A DNA stretch of 64,000 nucleotides from Holophagae bacterium (GCA_030429565.1 JAUIFE010000023.1:62001-126000); one strand, 5' to 3'; shown: positions 1-9,632, counted from the first letter of the stretch. Translations and numbers: made by a program. The notes: a model not told the origin generated them from the letters alone.

Positions 1-731
1 TGGGAAGCCAGGAGCTTCTTCGAGGCATCATGATCTGTGGAAAAAACTTCCAGCAAAAACAGTGAAATTTCGTTGGGCGAATAGAGTTGATCTATGTCAA
101 AGGCGAAACAACCAGTTTCGGGGGAATAGGACAACGGCTGACTTCCTACGGAGTGGGGAGAAAGAAAGGACAATACCACTTGATGCTGAGAAGCAAGCCA
201 GGAGTCACAAAATTCTATCGTGCGCACCTGTTCTATGGAGACGGAATTATTCCTGGGGGTCTTGATGGAATCAATACGAATATCTTCAATGACGTAAGGA
301 GGAGAAAGCTGCAGGCGTATGTCGGTGATTACCTGGTCACACTCTGAGGAGGCGATACTTTGGTCGGTTTGTAGGAACAAAGAAACGGGGTGATTTTTGC
401 TGGAGGATTTGATTGATTCAGGCCAACTATGATGCAAAACCCATTGGCGGTGTACATCGCTATTCTTCCAGGCGTTTTCAAACCAACGGTACGGAATACG
501 GACCTGGCCAGAAAGGCTTGCTTCGTTCACTTGGCAATTAAGCACCGTTTCGATGGACTCGGAATAATTGACGACATTGAAGTGATCAAATTCAAAAAAA
601 TCAGGAGTTACCCGATACTCATCAATATAGCCAACTATTTCGATGTATTCTCCTTGAGCAGAATCGGCGTATGTTCCACCCTGGAGGACAGATAAAGGAA
701 TCAAAAAAAGGGCAACTAGTAGATCAAGCAT
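1..731 (-). CDS. Secreted hypothetical protein, 3' end beyond the window
   Basis: This leftward reading frame opens with ATG at 731 and runs without a stop through position 1, so at least 243 codons are visible and the C-terminus lies outside the window. Residues 1-22 form a clear signal peptide (hydrophobic core LLVALFLIPLSVL, likely cleavage after TYA), so the product is exported. The mature part has several Tyr/Trp and a few Cys but no motif I recognise. Shorter ORFs on the other strand (87-347, 429-695) are its antisense shadows. No clear Shine-Dalgarno sequence precedes the ATG; the upstream bases are T-rich. The function is unknown. I am fairly sure the frame is coding because it is long, stop-free and has a textbook signal peptide. 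Confidence 0.7.
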   Translation of the reverse strand, partial: MLDLLVALFLIPLSVLQGGTYADSAQGEYIEIVGYIDEYRVTPDFFEFDHFNVVNYSESIETVLNCQVNEASLSGQVRIPYRWFENAWKNSDVHRQWVLHHSWPESIKSSSKNHPVSLFLQTDQSIASSECDQVITDIRLQLSPPYVIEDIRIDSIKTPRNNSVSIEQVRTIEFCDSWLASQHQVVLSFLSPHSVGSQPLSYSPETGCFAFDIDQLYSPNEISLFLLEVFSTDHDASKKLLAS

Positions 732-890
732 GTTGAAAAATGAAACACCAAAGGCGGGCCGAAGTGTAGCTAGTTTTTTTGTTTGCATCAATGACTTTAT
801 CGTCATTTAGGCGACAGTTCACAGGCTTGCCAAAGCCAGACCCCATTTAAAAGCATAAACCAAATAATTTCCAAAAGTTGATATGTTATT

Positions 891-1913
891 CTAATGAAGG
901 TAAAGGCCACCATTGCTCTTTCTTCTGTATTGTTTTAGCCAGTCAACAAGATTTTTATGATCTTTTAGATGGAAATCGAATTTTCCTGCAGCAAAATTCT
1001 TTGCGCCGCTTGTAAACCCTGAAGTAGTGACAATCATTGCGTTATCTTCGTTCACGTCTGCTTTGACACCATAAAGACTTCTAACAATTTCAATGCCGAC
1101 CTTTCTACTTCGAGCATACCTTTTGCACTCAATTAACCATGTAGATTTAGAATTATCCTTACTATTGCTGATGCCGAAGATATCATAACCACCATCTTTA
1201 GAAGTGGCTGTCAACTCGACTTCCCAACCCAGGCTAGCAAGCATCTCCGCAACAAGTTCTTCAAAATGCCTCGGATGCATGTCTTCAAGTAGTGATGGTT
1301 TACGCGTTAATTCTTCAATGATGGCTTGATTCAGGCTTTTCATTGATTCAATCAAAAAACTTGGCGCGGGCTGTTTATCTGAAAACAACTCATTTAATTT
1401 AGTGATGTTTTCCAATAAGTTACTGCGCCAATTGCTCAAGAAAAGATCTATCGTGTCTTTGGTGAATAAATCCCCAGGGTTGCAATCACTATAGGAGGGT
1501 ATATCATAGTTTCCATAGGGAAGGCCTGATTTAAAATCAGATGGGCGCATACTTGGCCAGGCTCTCCACAAATTTAAAACCCTTTCTCCCGAATCAATTT
1601 TGGTTCTCTGAATCCTTAGAAGCAGTTCAGATTCACGTATGTAAACAAAGTGATAATAATCGTGATGCTTCTCTTTTCTAAACGACTCCATAGTTTCAAC
1701 ATCAAGAGAACCAGAAAGCTTTTCTCCATACAGAAGATTGCTAGCGATTGCTCCTTCAATTTGATCGAAAGAAGGGACATTTAAGACTTCATAACCTTCT
1801 AAAAGGAAAAGAGATTTCCCAGGGTTTGATCTAACCTTTTTTGATAGCTCTATACCGGGGAAGTTTTCAGACTCAGGAAGCTCGCCAAGATATGTGCTTA
1901 AAATATCCAACAA
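891..1913 (-). CDS. Mrr-family restriction endonuclease-like protein
   Basis: The protein has 340 aa. Its C-terminal third (about residues 212-325) is an Mrr_cat PD-(D/E)xK nuclease domain: helix HPRHFEELVAEML with Glu219, the metal-binding Asp in DGGYD (about 244), and the E-x-K pair in WLIECKRY (262-264). Mrr-family enzymes are type IV-like nucleases that cut modified or foreign DNA. The N-terminal two thirds match nothing I recognise and probably hold the recognition or sensing part. The start is TTG with GGAG six bases upstream. It lies next to an HNH nuclease of the sulfur-binding class, so a restriction role is likely. Confidence 0.8.
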   Translation of the reverse strand: MLDILSTYLGELPESENFPGIELSKKVRSNPGKSLFLLEGYEVLNVPSFDQIEGAIASNLLYGEKLSGSLDVETMESFRKEKHHDYYHFVYIRESELLLRIQRTKIDSGERVLNLWRAWPSMRPSDFKSGLPYGNYDIPSYSDCNPGDLFTKDTIDLFLSNWRSNLLENITKLNELFSDKQPAPSFLIESMKSLNQAIIEELTRKPSLLEDMHPRHFEELVAEMLASLGWEVELTATSKDGGYDIFGISNSKDNSKSTWLIECKRYARSRKVGIEIVRSLYGVKADVNEDNAMIVTTSGFTSGAKNFAAGKFDFHLKDHKNLVDWLKQYRRKSNGGLYLH

Positions 1914-2028
1914 TCAACTCCAATGATAATTCTTGACAAAATATTCTTGGGGATTTTTCAAAAAAGCTTGAAGAACCCAAGTTTTAAGAACGAATTGCTG
2001 TCACAATTGTAAGATCTAGAAAAAAAAC

Positions 2029-2769
2029 TCAAGGATGCATGTTTATCTTTTTTAGCAGCAGTGCTCCTAGATTGGTGATCCTTGGCGAAGAAAACTGAGG
2101 CTCTCCTTGAGTGTTAAACGTTGGGGATCCAGTTTTTTTGTCGATTATGAAATTTCTCTTTATTAACCCAAGGCGTTCTAGATGCTCCCGATAACTAGAT
2201 TGAATGGATGCACGATCTACATCTTCTTGAGGTGAAGTTAGGTGTACGCGGATGCGCTGTAATACTCCCTTGTGTTTTTCGTAAAAGCCCTGGTCTTTAT
2301 TCTGTCCTGGGTCCGCAAAGAATCTTAAAAAGATGATTTCCTGTTCGTTAATTTCGCCAATCAATTTCAACAAGACTTTTGAGTCAGAGTAGTTTATCCT
2401 TTCTGGACTTAGTCCATTCACGAGTAAATCAGCAATGTATTCTCGTTTTTCTTGACTCATTGCACGAGAAGCATGGATAAAAGCTTCTTCAAAAAGGTCA
2501 ATACATTCTTGATTGGACAATTGATCTTTTAAAATCCTTTCTTCGATTTTTCTTAGACGCTGATCAAGCTCGATTACAAACTTTCCTAGGCGGTCTAGTC
2601 TTTGATTCGGAATAATGCTTCCTGCTATTTCGCTGAGAATAGAACCTGCGCACGGAACAAGACCTAGCATGCCCTTAGTGGCAGTGGTTAGATGATCAAA
2701 GCGGTTGTTCTTGTTTAAATCTTCTGTCAAATCAAATCTCCAAGTTGTAAAATTATCACAGAATTTCAT
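2029..2769 (-). CDS. Hypothetical protein with hydrophobic GLVPCAG/IPNQR segment, coupled to the HNH nuclease
   Basis: I place the start at 2769 (246 aa). There the ATG overlaps the stop of the upstream HNH gene as TGATG, a translational-coupling arrangement; a longer reading from 2814 is possible but not needed. A Gly-rich hydrophobic stretch (about residues 33-53) is followed directly by IPNQR and a basic-acidic coiled segment. From memory, this pattern occurs in small proteins of the DUF4393/Abi-alpha kind, which sit in defence loci. The rest is helical with no catalytic motif seen. I infer a membrane-acting or sensing partner of the HNH nuclease. The family assignment is tentative. Confidence 0.7.
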   Translation of the reverse strand: MKFCDNFTTWRFDLTEDLNKNNRFDHLTTATKGMLGLVPCAGSILSEIAGSIIPNQRLDRLGKFVIELDQRLRKIEERILKDQLSNQECIDLFEEAFIHASRAMSQEKREYIADLLVNGLSPERINYSDSKVLLKLIGEINEQEIIFLRFFADPGQNKDQGFYEKHKGVLQRIRVHLTSPQEDVDRASIQSSYREHLERLGLIKRNFIIDKKTGSPTFNTQGEPQFSSPRITNLGALLLKKINMHP

Positions 2770-3671
2770 CAAAAGGTTCGTGCAGGAAAACGAAAGACCT
2801 CTTGTGAGTGCCATTTAATATACTCTTCAGCGATACAAGGGAACCCTTTTTGCGGTGATCGATACTTCTTTCCAGAAAATTGAAGAAGAAACTCTTTGAC
2901 GCGTTCTCCGCCATGAAGATGCTGCGAAACTGTGATCTGGTAACCGGACGTGATACCCAGCACACCACGGTCAAACATCTTGTGGTGGAAACTGCACAAG
3001 AGCAAACCATTTTCTGGGGTATCGGGACCATCTGCCTTTCTCCACTTAACATGGGCGGCCTCTAGTCCAACGGTAGCGTTTCCAAGCTTTCCGTCAAATC
3101 CACATACACAACACTGGCGTTCATAAATCCGAAGCATGGTGCTCCTGAAATCATTGTTGATCAGATAGCCCGACGGTTTATACGAGTGAGGCATTCCTAC
3201 TGCAGCGAGGATGTCCTCATGTGTAGAGGGCGGAAATTGTTCCTCAAGAAGACAGGTGGCAATGTGAAATACAAGGTCCTGGTTTTGCTGGAGAACTTGA
3301 TGAGCCTCAAGGCTAAATCCAGCATTTGCCTTGACCTCTATCAGAACATTTTTGGGCACATCACCCGTTCGAATCCTTGCTCCCCGAGCAGCGATAGCTT
3401 TTTCTCTTTCAGGTATTTCCCAAAAATTCCCGTCATTCTGCAAGCGCCAAAAAGGATACTCTGGGTGGTGCGATTTTCGTTGCGGCCCAAAGTCTATCAA
3501 GAGGTCTTCCAATTTTGAGTGTAGTGCCTCAAAGGGCGCCAGCCTCTGTTCACCCCGTGCAACTCTGGCTAAGGCAAGCAGCAACAACAAAGGTTTGTGT
3601 GGAGCTCGCTTATCGCCGCGCGTCCAAATTGACACCGTCTTTATTTGCTGGGCTAAGCTTTCAGGATTCAT
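2769..3671 (-). CDS. Sulfur-binding-domain HNH endonuclease (phosphorothioate-dependent type IV restriction)
   Basis: The protein has 300 aa. The N-terminal half (about 1-165) resembles the SBD domain that recognises phosphorothioate-modified DNA, with the segment HPEYPFWRLQNDG at 69-81. The C-terminal half is an HNH nuclease: zinc ligands in CCVC (187-190), the catalytic His in EAAHVKW (207), the Asn in ENG (221), and CSFHHKMFD (226-234). Enzymes with this architecture cut DNA carrying sulfur or other backbone modification. No dnd or ssp modification genes are in the window, so it probably acts on incoming modified DNA. It overlaps the downstream IPNQR gene by a shared base, so the two are very likely one operon. 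Confidence 0.85.
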   Translation of the reverse strand: MNPESLAQQIKTVSIWTRGDKRAPHKPLLLLLALARVARGEQRLAPFEALHSKLEDLLIDFGPQRKSHHPEYPFWRLQNDGNFWEIPEREKAIAARGARIRTGDVPKNVLIEVKANAGFSLEAHQVLQQNQDLVFHIATCLLEEQFPPSTHEDILAAVGMPHSYKPSGYLINNDFRSTMLRIYERQCCVCGFDGKLGNATVGLEAAHVKWRKADGPDTPENGLLLCSFHHKMFDRGVLGITSGYQITVSQHLHGGERVKEFLLQFSGKKYRSPQKGFPCIAEEYIKWHSQEVFRFPARTF

Positions 3672-3771
3672 CGTGGTTCAACTTCCGTTCAGAGTGACGT
3701 GATTGAGAGATAGCTCCATTTTAGACCATCGAGCAATCGGCGACCCTAAAAACCAAACCAGCTCAGTTTTA

Positions 3772-3793
3772 CCAACTTTCCCTCAGATGTTGG
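3772..3793. repeat. Dispersed 22-bp near-palindromic repeat, copy A
   Basis: Begins CCAAC and ends GTTGG. Its reverse complement recurs with 21 identical bases at 11030-11050, so the two copies bracket the 3.8-11.0 kb block in opposite orientation. It lies in the gap between the HNH gene and the toxin-antitoxin pair. Confidence 0.7.
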
Positions 3794-3873
3794 CGCGCTT
3801 CGGCGGCCGAGGGCAATTGTCACTCAGGATTCGGTTGCCTTGACGTCTTGCGCAGAGAGCGTATCATGACAGT

Positions 3874-4131
3874 ATGAACCTCACAGCAATCCAAAAGGCC
3901 ATCGAAGACGGCGTCCAATCCGGTGCCTTTGAGTCCGAAAAAGAGGCGGCTGATTACGCGATCCAATACTTGCGAGATAAGGCCCATACCGGAAAAGATC
4001 ACGACTACCTGGCATGGAAGAGGTCTGAGCTAGACCAGGCAATCAAAGAGGCCGACGAGCTAGGCGAGGAAGGCATGATCCCCCACGAGGAGATCACCGC
4101 TTTTGTTGACTCCTATTCCCTAGCCAAGTGA
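3874..4131 (+). CDS. ParD/RelB-type antitoxin
   Basis: The 85-aa acidic protein has an N-terminal helix-rich segment typical of ribbon-helix-helix or RelB-like antitoxins and an acidic C-terminal tail (about 48-85) that would wrap the toxin. It overlaps the next gene as GTGA, the usual antitoxin-first arrangement. Antitoxins of this type bind their own promoter and neutralise the toxin. The exact family (ParD or a HigA-less RelB type) cannot be decided by eye. Confidence comes mainly from the adjacent, clearly recognisable toxin. Confidence 0.75.
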   Translation: MNLTAIQKAIEDGVQSGAFESEKEAADYAIQYLRDKAHTGKDHDYLAWKRSELDQAIKEADELGEEGMIPHEEITAFVDSYSLAK

Positions 4132-4421
4132 AAGTGATATGGCTGCCACGGGCGCGTCGCAGTTTGGAAGTCATTGCCGATTTCATCGCAATGGACGATC
4201 CTGCCGCAGCAAAGAAGACCATCAAACGAATTGAGCGTGCGGCAAACAAGCTCAAAGACTTCCCTCTATTAGGCCGCATCGGCATGAAAGACACCCGTGA
4301 ACTGGCGGTTAAGTCGACATCCTACTTACTCCCTTACCGAATCCGAAACGACGTCATCGAGATCCTTCACGTGTTCCACACAAGACGTCGGCATCCTGTG
4401 ACCTGGAAAGAGCCAAGCTAA
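4128..4421 (+). CDS. ParE/RelE-family toxin
   Basis: The 97-aa basic protein has the RelE/ParE fold signature: an N-terminal strand KVIWLPRARRSLEVIADFI, a helical pair, the GRIGMKDTRELAV strand, and the C-terminal segment YRIRNDVIEILHVFHTRRR. ParE toxins poison DNA gyrase and RelE toxins cut mRNA; the HTRRRHP ending favours ParE. The GTG start lies inside the antitoxin stop (GTGA overlap), so toxin synthesis is coupled to the antitoxin. Confidence 0.85.
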   Translation: MKVIWLPRARRSLEVIADFIAMDDPAAAKKTIKRIERAANKLKDFPLLGRIGMKDTRELAVKSTSYLLPYRIRNDVIEILHVFHTRRRHPVTWKEPS

Positions 4422-4646
4422 AAGCGGTATTCCAGCTCATGGCCGCGATCACCAATCTTGCCGCGCACCCAATTATCCTCAAGGCCGTGGCTTGTTCGGC
4501 GGCACCCAGCCACGCACCCAAGTTTCCTCAAAATGCTGGGCACATGGTCGAGATATAATGGAATTCGAAATGGTAAGTCAAGAGGGGTTTCTCCAGTCGA
4601 CCTGTGGAGCCCTAGACTTCTAGCTTGAATCACGGAAAATCACTGC

Positions 4647-7600
4647 ATGAAACCAAGAAACAGTATCGGCAATGCATGGAAAACCACCCGCTCAGGAGCA
4701 TGGGCAAGCCGAGGTTTTCATTTTCAACACCTGCTTTCTACCTTGATATTGCTACGACAATGGGCTGGGTTGGCACCTTCTGGATTTCTAATACCAGAAG
4801 GCGAGGAAGATTGTGTAATTGAAATGATCGATTATAACCTTTGGATTCAAATAAAATCCCGAAAGGAAGGCGCGTTTTCTAAAACAGAAATTAAAAAAAT
4901 TCTACATGCTATAGAAGAACGCGCAAGTGATTGTGCTAAGAGCAACCGAGGAAAAATATCTATAATTTTAGAAAGGCCATGCAAAGACATTAAAAGCAAG
5001 GAAATTGATCTATTGTTCGCACCAAAAACGACGAACATCGTTGTATGCAATGATCCTGAGAAAAAAATCATGGAATTGTTAACGCGACATTTAAAAACCG
5101 CTGAGATAATAGCCGAAGGGATCTTAAGTGACTTATACAAACTTGTAGCGGATGCAGCAGCAGCTAATGCAAGTTTGGATTTCATACAGAGACGTAGAAT
5201 TTCCGTAACAGAGGTTGAGAAGCGAATTTTTGAGCGACTTGAGGCTGAAGACCCCTCCGCTATAGATGAAGCTCTGATTTCAGGATCCGTTCTGCCTGTT
5301 GATTTTGTAACCCCATTGGATGAACCCGATTTCTACCAGGGTGTCAAAGTAAAACCTGGCCACGTTGCTTCCGGGCTTGTTTTCTCTCGTCCTAAAGTTG
5401 CAAAAGAAGTGGCAGAGTCACTCAAGCATAATAGGAATCTACTTGTCACAGGACCCTCGGGAGCCGGTAAGTCCTCACTTCTGTGGCTTGTTGCAAACAC
5501 ACTTGAACGGGATGCAAGATGGTTTCAGGTCACTGGGAATTCTACTGCAGTAGACGGCCACGGCATTGCTAGGTTTATTCGAGCCCGTCAGCCATCTGAA
5601 TACTCTCCTATCGGTTTAGCATTTGACGAAGTTAATCCAACAAATAGTGATCTTTGGAACTTCCTTTCAAGCGAGTTGCGTGGGCTACCCTCTGTCTATC
5701 TTTTCGGATCCATACGACAGGAAGATGTATCTCTTGTATCGAGTCATTCAGAGGTGAAGCTTTTTCAGGTAAGCCTTGATGAAGAACTAGCTAGAATAGT
5801 ATGGGAAAAATTGAATTTAAAGAAGCAGACAGTTTGGGAGCATTGGCGAGAGCCCTTCGAACAATCGCAAGGTCTTATGCTAGAGTATGTTCATATCTTG
5901 ACCAAGGGAGGTCGTCTTCAAGCCGTCATTAGAGACCAAGTTAGAGACCGACAGATTAACAAACGTGATAATGAATTAGCTATCATTCGAAGCGCAGCAG
6001 TGATCTGTTCTTATGGTGCAGAGGTTCAGGTAAGCAAGCTGATTTCCATACTCGGTATCAGGCCTGACGATGCCAGCAGGGCTCTTTCTAGACTGCTGGA
6101 CGAGCATTTGCTCAGAGAAAGTCGGCCTGGTGTTTTAGGCGGGCTTCATTCCCTTCGATCGGAGGCTCTTAGCAAGGCTTCGCATGATGAACTTATATTT
6201 AGTAGAAAGGATTCATTATGGCAAAATCTTTCAGCGGTTACCACGGAGAGCTTACCTAGGCTATTGCATGGGTTATTGCAAAATAAAGATACGGCAAGCG
6301 AAGCCAGTATATTAGCCAAGCTGGCGCAAATACTAAAGAAAACTCCTGATTCAGAATTATGGATAGCCATTATAAGCGGCCTTGGACTGGCGACCTTAGA
6401 TCATCATGTTTCTTCCTTAATGGAAATACTTGAAAAGCAAATGATCCCAAGAAACTTGTGGAATTTTGCTTCGATGTTGTGTGATCACAGCATCGATCTC
6501 TCAAGCTTTCCTGATTCTGGACACTGGGGAAATACCAAAGATGCTGTAGCTTCTTTTCGTTCACTCCCAAAAGAGGATCTCCGGTATAAATGCCTGGAAT
6601 ACCTTCCTTGTGACATTGCAATTCCCCCCTGTGTAAACCTGAAACAGGCCAACGAACTCCTGTCGTCTCTTGCCCCTATTTTCGGGAATGAACAAGCTCC
6701 AACGCAAATTTCATTTGAATTTCTTGGTGGTGATTATAAAGAGATTCACGAAGTTGCAGCTCTTTTGTCCTCGGCGTATCTATTTGGTTCCGAAGTAGCC
6801 GAGCAGATACTTGAGCAATTCGGTGGAGAACAGAAATTATTTTCATTATTTTACTATCAAACGCCATGGATGACTCGGCCCATTATTGAGCCGAATGGAC
6901 CAAATGGGCGAACGGTTCGATCTGACTACCATTATTGCGGAGGGGTAAATCCCTCTGATCCCCACAGCGTAATCGTTGACGTATGCGAGACGCTGATAGC
7001 TATCTCCCCTGGTTCACAGTCAGCTGCATCTGAGGTTGTTAATCCTGATGGGAAGCCTGTACCCGGTTGCGAAAGCTTGTCTTGGTCTAAGGATATTCCT
7101 AGGGTAAATCTGGCGCCAAAAGCTCGTGTATCATGGAATACTGCCTTCAGAAAAATCCTTCTTGGAAAGTCTGCTGCCGAGAGCCTAACCTTTCATTCAA
7201 ATCAAGTAGCGATTTTAATCAAGCGAACAGAGAAGATTTTTCGTCTATACACTGAAAAGTGGATAAGAAGCAAGGCGGTCACCGGTGGAGATACTATCTC
7301 AGCGGAGATAAATGATATATTAGATTGTGTAGACAGGTTGGCTGGATCAGTTCCAGGAGGCGTCTCTACTGAAATGACTTTAGTTTTCTCTAAAGAATAC
7401 AAAATGGATCGCTTTGGGTTGCTAGTGACACGCATTCTAGGTAATCTAACAAGGAGAATGTCTAACTCAACAGAGAAGCATGAAAGAATAAATTCGGCCG
7501 TTTTCGCTTCAACTCTCGCTTCTGAAGTCCGCGAAGGAATAAACTCAGAAGTTTGGCGAACTATTTCTAAACCACCAAAGACTGAACTTGTCGCTTTGGG

Positions 7601-8531
7601 TGATCGCCTAAGTGATGTATCAAACATCCTACACGAGATGGCAAACAGCTCTGACCTTCTCTCTATTCAAAAAATTGTAAAGTCATCAAAAGTAACCTCG
7701 TATGGAAAAGGTATTTCCAAAGCTTCAAGATACTGCCTGTCGTTATCCGAAAAACGTTTTAATATCCTGTTTGAGAATCTCAAAAAAGCGCTTAAAAAGA
7801 AAGGCTGGAATACTCGATGTTATTCTCGAAGAATTAATGAGTCTGACTGCTTGATTTGGCCTCCAATGGAAGTTTCTATCCTTGTGGTTATTTCGTGTTA
7901 CATCGAAGAACAATCCTGCATAGAGGATTGTTTTTCTCTAGGGAAAAATATCCTAGGGGAAACTTGGCAATATAGTGTTGTACCCGTAATAAACAACTAC
8001 GCTTTGCCTGCATTAGCTTTACTGTCTGGCCCAAACGGGCCTTCACTGGATTTTGATTATGCCAAACGCTGGAGTGACCGCATTGGTTTCCCATTAATGC
8101 AGCCTGTGACACTTGATTACTTTAACCAAACACTAGAAACAGCGATTCAAATCTCTGGCCTGTTAGCGTACATCGACTTTGAAAATCACCATTCAGATGA
8201 GTTGGATACTCTAACAAGTCGGCTTGATACTTTAACTGAGAGTTTTATGCTTTTTTCAGAGTCAATCTCTACCCTTGAGTCTGAGAGTGTCGACTTTTCT
8301 GATCCTTATGGTTATCTAATTGATATCGTAAGAATGGTCAACCAAGAGTACGAGGCAAAGAGTCGCAAGCAAGCTATATCAAGCCCGATATGGAGCAATG
8401 CTAACAGCATACTTTCTAAGGAGCTAGACGGCGATACAATAGAGCTGGCAGTTATGCGCATATTGATTCTACAGGCGGAATGCAAGCGAGCAGGCTGGAT
8501 ATCAAAGAATCAATTAAACACCACACAATAA
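4647..8531 (+). CDS. Cap4-like nuclease fused to a STAND NTPase (Avs-like defence protein)
   Basis: The protein has 1294 aa. Residues about 20-150 look like a Cap4/DUF4297-type PD-(D/E)xK nuclease: GFHFQ (23-27), an acidic cluster EGEED (51-55), and the IQIKS strand (67-71) carrying the catalytic Gln-x-Lys. A P-loop follows, GPSGAGKSS (about 269-277), with Walker B GLAFDE (about 323-328) and a winged-helix-like part near 440-500. The remaining 750 residues are a long helical C-terminus with no recognised motif, the position of the target sensor in AVAST/Avs proteins. In that family the sensor detects a phage protein, the NTPase oligomerises and the nuclease degrades DNA. The ATG at 4647 keeps the nuclease motif complete. 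It lies beside other defence genes. I infer an anti-phage role. Confidence 0.75.
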   Translation: MKPRNSIGNAWKTTRSGAWASRGFHFQHLLSTLILLRQWAGLAPSGFLIPEGEEDCVIEMIDYNLWIQIKSRKEGAFSKTEIKKILHAIEERASDCAKSNRGKISIILERPCKDIKSKEIDLLFAPKTTNIVVCNDPEKKIMELLTRHLKTAEIIAEGILSDLYKLVADAAAANASLDFIQRRRISVTEVEKRIFERLEAEDPSAIDEALISGSVLPVDFVTPLDEPDFYQGVKVKPGHVASGLVFSRPKVAKEVAESLKHNRNLLVTGPSGAGKSSLLWLVANTLERDARWFQVTGNSTAVDGHGIARFIRARQPSEYSPIGLAFDEVNPTNSDLWNFLSSELRGLPSVYLFGSIRQEDVSLVSSHSEVKLFQVSLDEELARIVWEKLNLKKQTVWEHWREPFEQSQGLMLEYVHILTKGGRLQAVIRDQVRDRQINKRDNELAIIRSAAVICSYGAEVQVSKLISILGIRPDDASRALSRLLDEHLLRESRPGVLGGLHSLRSEALSKASHDELIFSRKDSLWQNLSAVTTESLPRLLHGLLQNKDTASEASILAKLAQILKKTPDSELWIAIISGLGLATLDHHVSSLMEILEKQMIPRNLWNFASMLCDHSIDLSSFPDSGHWGNTKDAVASFRSLPKEDLRYKCLEYLPCDIAIPPCVNLKQANELLSSLAPIFGNEQAPTQISFEFLGGDYKEIHEVAALLSSAYLFGSEVAEQILEQFGGEQKLFSLFYYQTPWMTRPIIEPNGPNGRTVRSDYHYCGGVNPSDPHSVIVDVCETLIAISPGSQSAASEVVNPDGKPVPGCESLSWSKDIPRVNLAPKARVSWNTAFRKILLGKSAAESLTFHSNQVAILIKRTEKIFRLYTEKWIRSKAVTGGDTISAEINDILDCVDRLAGSVPGGVSTEMTLVFSKEYKMDRFGLLVTRILGNLTRRMSNSTEKHERINSAVFASTLASEVREGINSEVWRTISKPPKTELVALGDRLSDVSNILHEMANSSDLLSIQKIVKSSKVTSYGKGISKASRYCLSLSEKRFNILFENLKKALKKKGWNTRCYSRRINESDCLIWPPMEVSILVVISCYIEEQSCIEDCFSLGKNILGETWQYSVVPVINNYALPALALLSGPNGPSLDFDYAKRWSDRIGFPLMQPVTLDYFNQTLETAIQISGLLAYIDFENHHSDELDTLTSRLDTLTESFMLFSESISTLESESVDFSDPYGYLIDIVRMVNQEYEAKSRKQAISSPIWSNANSILSKELDGDTIELAVMRILILQAECKRAGWISKNQLNTTQ

Positions 8532-8621
8532 AAGCAACACAAAACGATTTCATTTTCAGGACGTCAAATGCTAGTTGGCCCTTCCGATTCCTCTGACAGC
8601 CCGAAGGTCTTCCCCCTAAGG

Positions 8622-9632
8622 TTAATTCTTTTTTCTTTTTGTCAGCACAGATTTCGCTATACTCAATATTTTTGGCAGGTCAATTTCGTAGCCATTCCCT
8701 TTGATTTTTTTTATTTTAATGACACCATAAAGAATCTCAAACGCCTCTTCCTTTTTCACAGCCTTTGAATACCCTATTGAATCCAGAAGCACATGATTTG
8801 CGCTCTGAACTTTTGTTTTGGAATCAATTATCTCGGGTCTTAAAGATGAGAACTCCCTGATTTGAGACTTAAAATGTCTAACTTGTGCTTTTGTATGCAA
8901 GCTACATATTTTTAACCCAGCGTGCGAGAGGGTTTCTTCAGAATTACTATCAAGAAGGGGGAGGTTTAAATATACCCCAAGCATGCAGGCTATTTCCCAT
9001 AAAGCGCTTTCTTTATCTGTAGGCCAGGCTGTAAAAATTATTTTTTCATCGAAATCCGATAGCTTTAATCTTGCTTTTAGCCCGTTGTCTTCAAGAAACT
9101 CAGAAAAGTACATGAGATACATCTTGCAAATTGTTGCAACTTCTTTTGGAAAACTGAATGAGACTAGAATTTTCTCTTGAACACTTGCTTCTTCATAGAT
9201 ATCTAGAATTCTATTAAGGCTTCTTTCAGTAGCGTCAAGCAGCTCTTCAATGCGATAGTCAATGATTTCATGATCACCCATTACCCAAGATATACATAGT
9301 AAACTCTTTCCTTTTGTGACAGATATGTCAAACAAGCTAGCTTTCAATTTAGGCTCGATATCAAACAAAATGGAATCAAAGAAACTAGAGAGTGTGTACC
9401 TAAATAAATAAGACTCTTCCTCTTGAAGGGACATAGTAACTTTTACATCCTTTGATTCCCTTGAGATATCCAAATCTACGTACCCGCCCTTAACAAGCCA
9501 GCACTTATAGTCACGCGGGTAGATTGACTGAAATTTATACCCTTTCAGGTCCTCGAAACTGATCGCGCTTGTTTCCATGAGCTGTGAGTCCGGTGATATG
9601 GTTACTTCGTACTCGCGATCCCTGATCTTCAT
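8622..9632 (-). CDS. Hypothetical protein, 337 aa
   Basis: I choose the ATG at 9632 because GGAGA lies about ten bases upstream; the longer reading from 9740 adds a compositionally odd Arg/Ser-rich leader. The protein is soluble, rich in Glu/Lys/Leu and ends in a basic tail (KRKKN). No motif was recognised. It converges with the Cap4-STAND gene with 90 bp between stops, so it is not co-transcribed with it. Its position in a defence-rich block is the only hint of function. Confidence 0.65.
   Translation of the reverse strand: MKIRDREYEVTISPDSQLMETSAISFEDLKGYKFQSIYPRDYKCWLVKGGYVDLDISRESKDVKVTMSLQEEESYLFRYTLSSFFDSILFDIEPKLKASLFDISVTKGKSLLCISWVMGDHEIIDYRIEELLDATERSLNRILDIYEEASVQEKILVSFSFPKEVATICKMYLMYFSEFLEDNGLKARLKLSDFDEKIIFTAWPTDKESALWEIACMLGVYLNLPLLDSNSEETLSHAGLKICSLHTKAQVRHFKSQIREFSSLRPEIIDSKTKVQSANHVLLDSIGYSKAVKKEEAFEILYGVIKIKKIKGNGYEIDLPKILSIAKSVLTKRKKN

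Noticed and set aside
4418-4633. 71-aa leftward frame after the toxin gene
   Set aside because: No ribosome-binding site and no protein-like pattern; probably intergenic.
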